A stretch of 64,000 nucleotides of DNA from a candidate division SR1 bacterium (GTDB lineage: Bacteria; Patescibacteriota; Gracilibacteria; Absconditabacterales; Absconditicoccaceae): contig JAPLUT010000007.1 of the NCBI GenBank assembly GCA_026397475.1, positions 41,522 to 105,521 of the forward strand, given 5' to 3'. How positions within the stretch are numbered: the first letter of the stretch is position 1; each line of letters starts with the position of its first letter. Under the pieces are notes generated by a model. That model was not told the DNA's origin and did no database searches. It saw only the letters and a program-made list of their open reading frames with translations. Shown here in pieces: positions 14,166-25,034 of the stretch. A program made the position numbers and the translations under genes.

Positions 14166-14927
14166 ATGCAATCCCCTTTTAGATACAGCTGGATTCAGAA
14201 AAAATTTAAAACAGTATATCGTATATTTTTTCCTATATCAAAATCAGCATATACTATAGGAGAAGTAGACGACATATGCAGCATAGAATTAGTGCCACCT
14301 GAAGACCTAAAGTGATTTTTTACCTCTGCGATACAACTACTTCAAAAGACAAAAGGAAAGGAAATAGGCGATTACCTCGAGTTTGGAGTATTTAATGGGT
14401 CATCTTTATCTAATATGTATCTAAGCTGTAAAAAGATGGGACTAAGCTCAGTAAGATTCTTTGGATTTGATGCTTTTGAAGGGCTTTCTGCGGATTCAGA
14501 AAACGAAGACGATGGAGTATGGAAAAAATGATTCTACGCATGTTCTTTCGAAAAAATGAATGAATGTCTTAGAAAAAAAGGCATTGATCCTAATGATATC
14601 AATTGGATAAAGGGCTGGTATCAAGAAACATTAACAGAAACAACGATCAAACAATTTGATCTAAAAAAGATTGGAATAATTTTTATAGATTGCGACACCT
14701 ACAGTTCATCAAAAATAGTTTTAAATTTTATAAAACCATTACTAAAAGAAGAAATGATATTATGTTTTGATGATTGGAAATTGAATGATCTTGATATAAA
14801 AGAGATGTGAGAATATAGATCATTTAATGAATTTCTTGAAGAAAATACTCCTCTAGAAGCGACAGAAATAAAATCTTATAATAGGAAGTCGAAATCTTTT
14901 CTTATAAGACCGAAAGTAAAGAAATAA
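14166..14927 (+). CDS. TylF/MycF-type O-methyltransferase (253 aa)
   Basis: SAM-dependent methyltransferase of the TylF (macrocin O-methyltransferase) type: LEFGVFNGSSL is motif I, FGFDAFEGL and the acidic patch SENEDDG follow, and FIDCDTYSS ... ILCFDDW are the metal-binding Asp motifs typical of the family. Family members methylate sugar hydroxyls, often on glycans. Three TGA glycines lie in-frame. Here it sits between a pilin gene and a small hydrolase, so a surface glycan substrate is possible but not shown. Confidence 0.8.
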
Positions 14928-14969
14928 ATCTATAAAGAAGATATTTTATATAATAAGTTTTATTTAAAC

Positions 14970-15506
14970 ATGAAATGTGTAATAGCTCATTGATGCGCAA
15001 ATGACTCTGATGACCACGACTATAATAAACATTGGATGCCTCGGCTCAAAAAAGAGCTAAATCTTAAAAACATAGAAGTGGAAATTCCAGTCATGCCTTC
15101 ATCTTGGCAACCTGATTATGAGAAGTTTAAGAATGAATTTGAAAAATATGCTATTGATGAAAACACTGTTTTAGTAGGACATAGTTGTGGTTGTGCTTTT
15201 TTAGTACGTTGGCTTTGAGAAACAGAAAAGAGGGTTTCTAAACTCATTTTAGTTGCTCCCTGGAATATAAATATTAGTGAAGGTAATGTGTATAAAGAGA
15301 AATTTTATACTTACCCAATTGATAAGGACATCCAGAATAGAGTTGATAAAATCACGATGTTCACATCCGATAATGAGAAAGAAGCCTGAAAAGAAAGCTT
15401 AAAAATATTTCATAAAGCAATTGGATGAAAAATTATTGAACTTAAATCTAGAGGACATTACAGAATACAAGAATTTCCTGAATTATTAAAAATTATTTTA
15501 GAATAG
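14970..15506 (+). CDS. RBBP9/YdeN-family serine hydrolase (178 aa)
   Basis: Small alpha/beta hydrolase. It opens with KCVIAHGC (TGA glycine), has DHDYNKHWMPRLKKEL near residue 15, the nucleophile elbow GHSCGCAF near residue 72, LVAPW after the next strand, an Asp in FTSDNE, and the catalytic His in SRGHYR near the end, matching the Ser-Asp-His order of the YdeN/RBBP9 family. Length is normal for the family. It lies 42 bp after the methyltransferase gene and converges on the minus-strand operon with a 13 bp gap. Substrate unknown. Confidence 0.8.
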
Positions 15507-15519
15507 CAGAAATATCAAT

Positions 15520-17595
15520 TTACTTGCTCTCTTGGATCCTAGTTTTAAGCTCGATACTCATATTGTTAATATCAAGCAAAGCCTCACTGAGGTTATTCCA
15601 AAGTGATTGATTATCTTTGAGGAGATTAATCATATTTTGAATAAACAAAATACTTGTTTGTTGGCTATAAGCGACAGCCTGATCATCAAGTGTAGCAATA
15701 GGAAACTTGGTGGTATTTGCCTGAGCAGCTGCAGTTTTAAACTTAGAAATATTTTGAGTGATATCTACGAGAGAGGTTGCAGATTCTAAATTTGCTTTGT
15801 TGACTACAGGATCAGAGATGACGATATATTTATTATAATCATCAGCATCAGGTGCGCTAGAATTTATCCCAAGTACTGCAAGATTCAAATCTTTATTTAT
15901 CTGTTCTTGTTCTTTCTGTTTGCTAATATTGCTTTTTTGCTGGAAGACCGGCTTAAATCAGACTTGGAGTTTAAAAGCAAAATTATCAGCGAATTTTATT
16001 TTTACATTACTATCGAGAAATTCTTTTGTCTTTGTGAATTTAGTAGTCTGACCGCTATCCTTGAGTCCGTTCAAGACATCAGAAATTTCTTGAAAAATAG
16101 CCTGAATACTTGATACTTTTTTTCATGGATTAACCGTTACTCCTTGTACGGGAACTTTACAAAACTTAATACGGAACATATCTTCTATTTTTTCTCGTCA
16201 TGCACCATTAGGTCCAGCGATCATAAAACAGGTACAATCAGAGATACAAAGAGCCTTTTCTTGGATTCACAAGCCATCACAATTTTGGATACATGATTTT
16301 GCATGACCAAGTTCACACTGAGCCTGTTCACCCAAAGGCAAACTCGCACAATCAGATGCCGTACTGCCAAAAGCTTGCTCGGCATAAGTATTAGCGATAC
16401 TCGTTCCATATCATGGATCTGAAGTACTTGCTCCTGATGGCAATGAATTATTTTTATGAAATTGAGTTACAAGATTAGTAGTGATTACATCATCAATATT
16501 TGCATTTTGAATAAAGCTGACAATACCAGAAATATATTCTTCTGGCGTCATAAGTTCTGTTTGTTTAGACGCGTCAACGCCAGGCGTAGCTGCGATTCAA
16601 GAAAGACATTGATTTCAAAATACGAGAGCAGCGCCGGCAGGAATAGCTGGGGCTGTACCATTAGTATTTTCAATAAAACTTTGAACCTCTTTATCATCAG
16701 TTATGGAAGGAACTTGTTGACTGGTAATCAGAGATGATGGAACCACAGAGCTATTAGATACAGTTGTGCTCGTACTTGAAGATCACGCAGAAGAAGATGA
16801 TGATCAGGAAGGCGACGAAGTTCAGCTGGGTCATCATGTAGTGCCAGGAAATGACGAACCGCCACCTCACATTTGAGATGATCACTGATTTCACTGCGCA
16901 GAAGAATTTCCTCCTCCTTGAGAAGAAGAATTATTTGCTACAGGCAATCTATAAAACAAAATTTGTGGAGTATCTTTGAAGCTATCAAACAAAATTTTTC
17001 CTACCTGATTGATATCATAAAGGATATCGAAATCACTATCATCTATGGTTCCATTCCAAAAGAAATCTGATCCATAATTATCTTTATTGAGATTAGATGT
17101 TGCATATGAAGTAGTATACGACTTATAATAAACGCCATTTATTTCATCAGTAAGATTTTTGACATCGACATCAGTAGGGACAAGGACTCCTCTACACACA
17201 AAAAATTTATTGTAACTCACGGTAACTTGTTTGTCGTTTGGAGCAACAGTTCACTTAGGAAGAATAATATCAAAAGTATTTTTGAAAGAAAAATTTGAAT
17301 GATAAAGGATATTAATAAAATCTTGCGGAGTCACACGAGGACAAGTACTAAAATATACTTTGAGCTGATCAAAAGATGCAGTAGTAGAAACAACCTCTCT
17401 ATCTTTTGCTAATTTTAATGCTTTAGAATAAAGATTATTCACCGTAGATTTTCATTTGAAAATAGTATCTATCCCCGCAATTTTTTCTGTCGCCTGCGTA
17501 AACATCTGCGAAAGATCAACAGCAAAAACAGAGGAACACGTTCCGATAAGCAACAAGCAAGTAAGAATGAATGTTCTTTTATGGTTTCTGAACAT
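15520..17595 (-). CDS. Secreted Gly/Ser- and Cys-rich protein (691 aa)
   Basis: Signal peptide MFRNHKRTFILTCLLLIG with cleavage near VFA-VDL. A mixed N-terminal domain to about residue 220 is followed by a low-complexity Ser/Gly/Asn linker (about 220-285), then a cysteine-rich part near 420-465 with spacing CxxxCxxL...CxxxCxC, and a helical C-terminus of about 120 residues. The start at 17595 is chosen because it creates the signal peptide; it overlaps the upstream gene by 17 bp, a sign of translational coupling. Many TGA glycines split it under the standard code. Last gene of a four-gene minus-strand operon. No family recognised. Confidence 0.8.
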
Positions 17596-18679
17596 TTCTG
17601 AGCTTATCATATAAAGTATAAACCGGAGGCGCAATATGGGCCAAATCTCTTCCAAATCCATGTAAGTCTTCTTGATACATTAAGAACCCTATATGAAAAG
17701 GAAACGCCACATACGTATCACGCATCATTCTCAAACTCAAAGACAAGGCATCTTTTGACCAAGCATATTGAGAAGAAAATGTTTTAAACACTGAAGAATA
17801 ATTCAGGTTTCATGCATTTCATTTAAGTAGCTCTGGATATTGTTGAAGCATAGTAAGATAATATGCCATAAACAAACGATAGTAAAAAAGTTCATTGTAG
17901 GCAAGGTTTACAAAGGAGACCATAGAGGCAGCTTTATCACCATACAATCAACAATAAAATACATCTTTTCATTCTAAAGCAGCACAAGAAATGCTCTTAT
18001 CTTTGAGGGTAGATACTGCAAGGATGCCAGTAGCACTTAATATGCGAACATTGGAGAGAATATTACGTACATTTTTTATATATCATTGCATGATTTTGCA
18101 AGTCTGAGGATAACGAGGATCTCTTGTTCCACAAATTTCGACACCATCAAAATAATTTGAAGAAAAAACATTTATCTGATGTATTCAATCAGGATCATCT
18201 TTAGAATCTGAGCTAAGCGCATACAAATCAGCCTGTTTCATATTTACGTAATCATTCATAATACCATTAAAAAGATTAGGAACATTTGTTGCCAAATCAC
18301 AATCATTGCCCATAGAACCAGGAGAGCAAAGATCGGTTGAAAAAGAACCATCGCTAGCTATATCTTGGAATCAAAGTTGCTTAAAAGTAAGACGGCTAAA
18401 ATAGCTTGTTTCTTTGCCAAAGTAAGAGGTGGGTTGCCCCATATTTCTACAAAGCAAATGAACAAAAGCAGATTGTTGTGCATTATATACGAAACCATTT
18501 GCGATAAACGGCTGAGAAAATACAAGAAGAGTAGAACAATATGCATTGATAAGTTTAGAAATAGTACCAGGATTATCTTGAGGCAAATCAGTAGACACAA
18601 ATGCAAATATTGAAGAACGAGAAAAGAGGAGACAAATCAACATTGTCGTAAGTAGTGCTCTAGTCCATTGTTTTCTCAT
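17579..18679 (-). CDS. Secreted protein, unknown function (366 aa)
   Basis: ATG at 18679 gives a basic N-terminus and hydrophobic core with cleavage near IFAFVS; a GTG three codons upstream is an alternative. The mature part has at least eight cysteines (CST, LCRN, LCSPG, CDL, CGTR, TCK, SCAAL, FYCGL), suggesting disulfides outside the cell. No TAA/TAG interrupts the frame. Overlaps the next gene by 17 bp and is the third gene of the minus-strand operon. No recognised domain. Confidence 0.8.
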
Positions 18680-18705
18680 ACTCAACACAAACGAAATAAA
18701 ACGGT

Positions 18706-18795
18706 TACAGGTTACAGGACGAAGGGTACAGGTTGTTGTAAGTTGTTACAAATTGCTACAACCTGCAACCTGTTCCCTGCTCCCTGCAACCCTAT
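18706..18795. repeat. Intergenic ACAGGTTG/CAACCTGT repeat cluster
   Basis: A 90 bp spacer built from reiterated words: GGTTACAGGTTACAGG, ACAGGTTGTTGTAAG, then the reverse complement CAACCTGCAACCTGT and TTCCCTGCTCCCTGCAACC. The two halves form an inverted repeat (ACAGGTTG against CAACCTGT). The word CCTGTTCCCTG recurs near 42405. Confidence 0.55.
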
Positions 18796-18800
18796 TGTAT

Positions 18801-20231
18801 TTACCAGCACCTTCCTCATCATCCACACTGCAATTCACAAGCCTCTCACAAGCTTTTAACCAAACTTCCATCTTTTGTTTTGCTTCAGAGAATGTCATTT
18901 TTGATAGTAGCTATTTGATCTCACAATATTTTAAATGCAGGAGTTACTTCCTTTATTTCTGTAAATGATGCGAGCCTCAAATCAGCGGGCTGACTTTCAT
19001 AAACATCTACGAGATAAGTATCAATGATTTGTGCAAAGACATTTTTGGTATCATACGATTCTGTAGGAAGAGCTCCACCTCTTAGTTTTGTATCTTCTAT
19101 GGCTCATGCCGTATCTTGAACGTTCTTGGGAAAACTTCGAAAAGCACTTATATCACTTCACAATTGAACAATTTGTTTCCCAATGGATGAAGTAACTTTA
19201 AGTGGACTGGTGAACAATAATCCTCTACTAACCTTTTGAGTACCATACATAGTAGTAAGCAATTCCTTTTCTCTAGCTTTAAATTCTTCGCTTTGATCTT
19301 TTCATTTTTTAAATACTTGAATAAGTCTTTTTACTGCATCTTTGATAGTTGTAATAGCAGCTCAAACACTATCTTTAGTACTTGATGCTATCACTTTTAT
19401 ATTCTCTTTGAATTTTTTAAATGATTGGGTACAGACATTATTAGGCGCTCTTGCACACTCATATTCCAAAACAATTGTTTGCGCCGCATCAGCACTAAAC
19501 ATAATACGAATACCACTATCTCATCATGCGGTAATGGTATCAAGTTGACTTCTATCAGCAAAAGAAAGTATGCTCTTCATAGCAGAAATTACCTTTGTAA
19601 GAAGTGAGGTAATATTGTTATACGTCACACCATCACTTAGCTGAGATCATTTATCAAGCACTCACTTTTGGATATACGTCTCAATTATTTTTTGCATAAT
19701 CGCTAGATTTGTTGTATTGACAGCAGAATATCGTCACCCTCAAAGACCAAGTTCATATTGCTTATCTTTGAGTTGTGAAGCAAGTTCATCGACAATTTTT
19801 GTATCTCTCATAAAGACTCTATCTTTTCACAACAAAGCAATTCACTCAAAGACATTTTTGAGTCCACCAGCATTTTGTGTATCTGCAAGAATCGCTACGC
19901 TCGCTAGTCCAAACTGTATTTTTTGTGAAATATTTCTTGCGACCCTAGTCACAATACCTTGTGCAGGTGGAGTAAATACATTACCCTCAAATCGATTTGG
20001 ATTTATCGGTTTTCCTAGATATGCTCATTGCGTTCCTATAGTCTTAATGCTATTCATCAGCTCCCTAACGAAATCAAGAATAATCGTAAAGTTTTCTGGA
20101 GCTGTTCCACAGACAGGAGAAGATGCACAATATGCCTTCATATCTGCAGGTGGCGTAGCAGCAAAAGAAAAATTGCTCACAGAGGTGATTAGAAGTAACA
20201 TTGTCAATCCCCAAGCAACAATTTTCTTCAT
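18801..20231 (-). CDS. Secreted protein, unknown function (476 aa)
   Basis: Signal peptide MKKIVAWGLTMLLLITSV with cleavage near FAATPP, a CASSPVCG pair just after it, then a long mostly alpha-helical body and a short Cys/Gly-rich end (CELQCGGGGRCW). Ends in TAA at 18801-18803. Several glycines are TGA. Lies 26 bp downstream of the TPR gene and upstream of two more secreted proteins. No family recognised; role in an exported complex is inferred from context. Confidence 0.8.
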
Positions 20232-20257
20232 TAATAAAGCACAATATAAAATGTTTT

Positions 20258-21763
20258 TTATTTTGTTAATTTGCTCTGAAGTATTCCTTGTTCTGTAATA
20301 TTATCGCAGATACTCAAGGCTTTTACATAATACTGTTTTGCAGAAGCATATTGTTTGAGAGAATAATAATAATCACCGATCAGATGGTATAAAGGAGATT
20401 GATGATATTTTTCTGTCAGATATAATAATTGTGGTCCCATTGAAGATAAATTTTGTTTCGCCAATTGCAATCAGACCTGACCATACGTACACACATCAGC
20501 TTGACTACCCGTAAAAAGAGTAGAGCATTTTCCTAAATAAAGATCAACTAATTGCGGAGTGTCAAAATACATTGCAAAAGGCTTCCCTATACGAAAAGGA
20601 ATATAAAACATTTGATCAAAAAATAATGCAAAATCAGAAGGTTGAAGATCTCCCTGACCTAAGATATTTTGCCAAAGACGAGTCATATTATTCGTATCTT
20701 CTTGCTGAATATATCCAAGAAGCATATATCTATACACATCAAGTTGCAATGCAGGATCAGTGACTTGATTGAGATAAAGGATAGATTGTTCATAGTCCCC
20801 ATATCGATAATAAGATACGCCTATAAGAAATTTATAGAGAAAAGTATTTTTGGTATCAAAATCAGCGAGCTTAAGAAAGTAATCTTTTGCAGCTTCTCGA
20901 TTGTGAGTCAAGAAATTGGTATATGCAAGTACCTGGTAAGGAAGGATATATTTTTCGTCACTATGCAAAGCATGAAGCGCCAATCTTTTTGCAAAGACAA
21001 AGTATCCATTTTTTAGTAAAGTAAGAGAGACCAGTCCATCCCTATAATGTGCAGGAGGATTTTTTATTTTTATAAAATTAGATAAAGAAGAATCGTAGGA
21101 AGCCTTGAAGTCTTTGTAACGAGCATCAGTTATTTTTGCAAACGAAGCGGTCGCACCAGAGTAATCATAGATCCAAAGAGATTTTAGTCATTTGTAAAAC
21201 AATTCATCATCCGCAGTAATCATATTGCGCTTTCTATATTCTTGAATTAATGAGAATACCGTATCCAATGAATTATTGGTATCGAGACCGAGACTAGAAT
21301 CGTGAAAACGAGTATAAATTATCTGACGTGGATCAATCGCTAGTTTAAAATAATCTCACTTCTCTTGTACCAAAAGAGCAAGATACTGATTAGCCTTATC
21401 AAACTGATAATATTGAATAAACTTTTCTACTAAAGGTTGAAGAAGGTCTGGCGTTTTATTTTTGGTATATAAATATTCTAATACATTTAAATCCTGAAAT
21501 ATTTCTGAATTTCCCAAAGATTGATGGACTACACCCGAGATCATACTACTCACGGGAGCAATAGACGAAGCAGAAAGAAGAGTATTTCAAGTCACAACAG
21601 ACACATCTTGAGACAATGCATCAGGAGAAAGAACAACACTTTCCTGAGGAGTAATTGTACGATGAGAAGAAAAGCTTCAATCCAAAAATACTATAATAAG
21701 CCAAAATCCAAGGACCATACTTCCGATAATCATTGTATTTGTAAGTTTAGTATCTCTTATCAT
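20258..21763 (-). CDS. Membrane-anchored TPR protein (501 aa)
   Basis: ATG at 21763 gives a short cytoplasmic tail and one hydrophobic segment (MVLGFWLIIVFLDG) ahead of a Ser/Thr-rich linker. The rest is alpha-helical with tetratricopeptide-like pairs; the last is easy to see (PLYHLIGDYYYSLKQYASA followed by KQYYVKALSICDN). TPR proteins serve as assembly scaffolds. It is the first gene of the minus-strand operon with three secreted proteins, so it could organise their export or assembly at the envelope. A later Met at 21733 is an alternative start. Confidence 0.8.
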
Positions 21764-21996
21764 ATCAAAGCAAACAATTAACAAAATAAATATTTCTGAC
21801 CTTATTTTCTCGGAAGGACTTATTTTTAAATTATAAATTCTAAATTATTTATCCCTACTACTATCTTTAAATTCTAAATTTAAAATTGTAAATTCTAAAT
21901 TATTCTGTTACTTTAGTTAATTGCCGCGGAACCTAAAGTAAAAGTGCTAAAAACAAGCAAAGAAAATTTGACAAAAAACAAAAATACAAAGAACAC

Positions 21997-22024
21997 TTGA
22001 CATTATGATTAAAATAAATATAAA
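21997..22024 (+). promoter_or_regulatory. Promoter for the 22051 lipoprotein gene
   Basis: Consensus -35 TTGACA at 21997-22002, 16 bp spacer, and TATAAA at 22019-22024, which puts the transcript start about 20 bp before the start codon. It lies in the divergent gap upstream of the TPR operon. Confidence 0.7.
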
Positions 22025-22050
22025 AGACTTACACAAACAAAAAAAATAGG

Positions 22051-22443
22051 ATGAAAACTTTAAAAATTATGTTGATATTAAGCATAGCAATTATGCTTGG
22101 ATCATGCGGAGGTACCGCAGAAAATGGAGCAAAAAAGATTCCAAGAAAAGATGGAGAGGATAAAGATATATTACAAATTCCTCCTCCTCCAAATGGATGT
22201 GTTCTGTATTCTATGGAAGTCAGTGATGGTTTATACATCACTTACGAAGACACGCTTAAACCCTTAATATCGTATGTAACGATACGATATTACAAAATTA
22301 GTCTATGGGCCGACAATCAGGAGGTACCATATGTAATCAACTTCTTGCCTGTAGACTCAGGAAATGAAGCACTTAATACAAAGTACAAAGGCAGAAAAGA
22401 AAACATTGATTTAGCGCCCAAACAAATAAAGGGAGAAGAGTAA
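22051..22443 (+). CDS. Small lipoprotein, unknown function (130 aa)
   Basis: Type II signal peptide with lipobox (MKTLKIMLILSIAIMLGSCGG), cysteine at residue 19, followed by a charged linker and the motif IPPPPNGCVLYSM. It is a complete monocistronic unit with its own promoter and terminator. All ten glycines use GGN codons, none TGA, unlike neighbouring accessory genes, and the SCGG lipobox resembles Bacteroidota lipoproteins. Recent acquisition from an organism with the standard code is therefore possible but unproven. No family recognised. Confidence 0.75.
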   Translation: MKTLKIMLILSIAIMLGSCGGTAENGAKKIPRKDGEDKDILQIPPPPNGCVLYSMEVSDGLYITYEDTLKPLISYVTIRYYKISLWADNQEVPYVINFLPVDSGNEALNTKYKGRKENIDLAPKQIKGEE

Positions 22444-22479
22444 ATCAAAAAAACAACACAAAGTTTCTATTTGAAACCA

Positions 22480-22508
22480 AGCTCGCCGTTTTCAGCGGGC
22501 TTTTTTTA
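22480..22508 (+). terminator. Rho-independent terminator of the lipoprotein gene
   Basis: Stem AGCTCGC/GCGGGCT (one G-T pair) with loop CGTTTTCA, followed by a run of T. Confidence 0.8.
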
Positions 22509-22525
22509 TTTTGTGTTTTTGGTTG

Positions 22526-22572
22526 TCCTCCTTTTTAAAAGGAGGAGTACCACGAAGTGGGGGAGGATTTTT
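22526..22572 (+). repeat. REP-like double palindrome, copy 2
   Basis: TCCTCCTTT/AAAGGAGGA hairpin, then CCAC/GTGG hairpin, then GGAGGATTT: the same order and spacing as the element at 13261-13312, with the second hairpin changed in sequence but kept as a hairpin. The rest of the 22444-22791 gap holds a small CCCTT/AAGGG hairpin near 22635 and AT-rich AAATTCTAAATT words; no gene is seen there. Confidence 0.7.
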
Positions 22573-22791
22573 AGAAAAAATTAGTTTATAAATCCCTCTG
22601 TCCTCCGGATATCTCTATCTTAGAGATAGATAAATCCCTTCGCAAAGGGAGACAAAAAATAAAACAAAAAAAACTGAGCTCTCGCCCAGTCCTTCTCTTG
22701 TAAAGTTCTAAATTATAAATTCTATTTCTTGTTTTTAAAATTTCCTTGTCCACGAAGGTGGGAAATTCTAAATTCTAAATTTAAAATTCCC

Positions 22792-24132
22792 CTATTTATT
22801 CATACTACTCAAATCAATTTTATCATATCTTTGCATAAGCATATCTGTCTTGATTTTACCCATAATTTCCTGCACTACTCCAACGATGATGATTACTCCA
22901 GATCCCGTAACAACTACAGGAAGAGATCAAAGCGATTGAACTAATGTTTGGATAAATGGAATATAATTAAGGATATAACTATAGATTCCAATGAAAGCTA
23001 ATCCAACTCCTCACCAGAGACATAAATGCATAAGGATTCAGTTAATATATTTAGCTGTTTCTTTACCTGGTCTAATTCCTGGAACAAATCCTCCTCTTTT
23101 TTGGATATTATCAGAGATTCTTTCCGGTGAAAATACAATCAAAGTATAGAAGAAAGTAAATACGATGATAAGTATGAAATAGAGAACAATAGCCGGTATT
23201 CAAGGTTGTTGAGTATAGATATTAAGATTAGCTTCTATCCAGTTTGCCATATGTACGAGTCTCGTATTCATAGGTTGAAACTGAGTAATAAGTTTTGATA
23301 ACAAATAAGGAAATGATACAAATGCAATTGAGAAGATAATAGGCACCATTCCTACAGGATTCATAGGGATAGGAAGTGAAGATGATTCCTCAACCTTTCC
23401 TCTTCTTGCATAGATAACAGGTATTTCTTTGATAGACTTAAGAATGAATATAGAAAGCAATATTAATCCAAGTACGATAATAAGCATAAATAAAGTAACT
23501 CCTACAAAGTTAGTTGATCCAGCCATACTTGAATATATTTTTTGAGTAATTCCAGATACGATAGATGCGAATATCAATAATGATGTTCCATTAGAAATTC
23601 ATTTTTCTGTAATAAGTTCTCCTATCCACATCAACAATACTGATCAAACAGTCATTGTAAATGCTGTAGCCATAAGACTTAATGGTGCAGTACTAATAAC
23701 GTGTCCTCCAAGAAGATAGTTAATGAAATATACCATTCCTATAGATTGAAGAAACGCTAATGGCACAGAAAGATATCTTGTATATTGTTGAATTTTTTGT
23801 TGTCCAGCCTCACCTTGTTCAGTAAGTTCTTCAAGCTTTGGAATGACAGAACCAAGAAGCTGCATAATGATTGATGCATTGATGAAAGGAGCTAATCCTA
23901 CAGCAATAAGCGCAAATTGATCCAAAGATCCTCACAATAACATAATGAAATATCCTAATCCAGAATCACTGGTACTTACCGTCTTTGCCATAAGCGCAGT
24001 GATATCAACAAATGGTACAGGAATAAATACCAAAAGCCTATATAATGCAAGCATCAAAAGAGTAAAAACAATCTTCTTTTTTATGCTAGGATTTTCTCGT
24101 ATTTCTTGGAGCTTTTTTAAGAACTTTGCCAT
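22792..24132 (-). CDS. secY: Protein translocase subunit SecY (446 aa)
   Basis: Central pore protein of the Sec translocon in the inner membrane. The N-terminus [21 protein letters not shown] is typical; ten hydrophobic segments follow, with [17 protein letters not shown] and [11 protein letters not shown] in the expected places, and a cytoplasmic loop with YARRGK. Length is normal. Last gene of the ribosomal block, 117 bp downstream of rplO, separated from it by a large hairpin. It serves the many signal-peptide proteins of this window. Confidence 0.95.
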
Positions 24133-24139
24133 AGTCTAG

Positions 24140-24211
24140 ATTCCTATGTAATAAAATAAGACGTGGAAAGTTTCATAAAAAAACTTTCCCGTCGTTTCTA
24201 TCTATAGGAAT
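24140..24211 (-). promoter_or_regulatory. Nested hairpin between rplO and secY
   Basis: GGAAAGTTT (24165-24173) pairs perfectly with AAACTTTCC (24181-24189), extended by GACG/CGTC with one bulge, and flanked by ATTCCTAT (24140) pairing with ATAGGAAT (24204). No long T-run follows on the minus strand. It could be an attenuator, a processing site or a ribosomal-protein binding site controlling secY. Confidence 0.6.
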
Positions 24212-24249
24212 GTTTTGAAATTCCTATTAGATAAAAATTGCTTTATTGT

Positions 24250-24984
24250 TTATTTAGTCTTTTTAGTAGCAGCTTTTTTTGTTGCAGTTCTTTTGATTGC
24301 AGTTTGTTCCATAGCTTTTTTAACTCCTGATTTAGGAGACTTATCTACTTTATCTTTTTTGACGATTTTTACTACCTTTTCTGATTTGACTGCTTTGTCT
24401 GCTTTTGCAGAAGCTACTTTTGATGCCACAAGTTTTTTAGTTTCTTTTTTTTGAGTTGGAGTTTTGATCTTTAATTTTCCAACCTTAGATTTTTTATCTT
24501 TAGCTATATATACAGGAGCTTTTCTTGAAGCAGAATGAACTTTTCCAGGATTTTCCATTTTAATTTTTGCAGCTCCAGAAAAAGCATCTATATCTTTGAA
24601 TGTAAGATGCTTAGCATAATTACCATTAGACAAAAGTTTTACAAAAGCTTTAGCAGATTTGATATATCATAAATCTTTCAAAAGTTGTTTAGTTATTTCC
24701 ATAGCATCAGTAACTCTTGGATCAGCATCAAGCGCACCAAGATTAACAATCACAACATCTTTTACAAGTTTGTAATATCTTGTGAATCCTCTTGCTTTAG
24801 GCAATCTCTGAACGATAGAAGTTTGTCCTCATTCGAAAAATGGCTTCATAGAATGTCAACTTCTAGATTTTTGTCCTTTGAGTCCTCTTCCAGAATAGTT
24901 TCCTGTTCCTGTTCCATTTCCTCTTCCCCTTCTTCTTTGTTTATCCTTGAGTCCTTTGCTTTTTTGTAATTGATGAGTTTGCAT
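24250..24984 (-). CDS. rplO: Ribosomal protein uL15 with a long basic tail (244 aa)
   Basis: Large-subunit protein. GRGNGTGTGNYSGRGLKGQK near the N-terminus, RLPKARGF in the middle and the VNL...LG core identify it. The usual protein is about 145 residues; here the last 80-90 residues are a Lys/Ala/Ser tail (KKAATKKTK end) resembling histone H1. Follows rpsE directly, with no rpmD (uL30) between them, as is usual in CPR bacteria. Confidence 0.95.
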
Positions 24985-25034
24985 CGTAAATATAAGATAA
25001 TATAAATATAATATTTAATTTTTATATTCTGAAT

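Noticed and set aside
19717..20298. 193-codon + strand ORF
   Set aside because: Antisense to the 476-aa secreted protein, which has a signal peptide and an intact frame; no protein features in the + reading.
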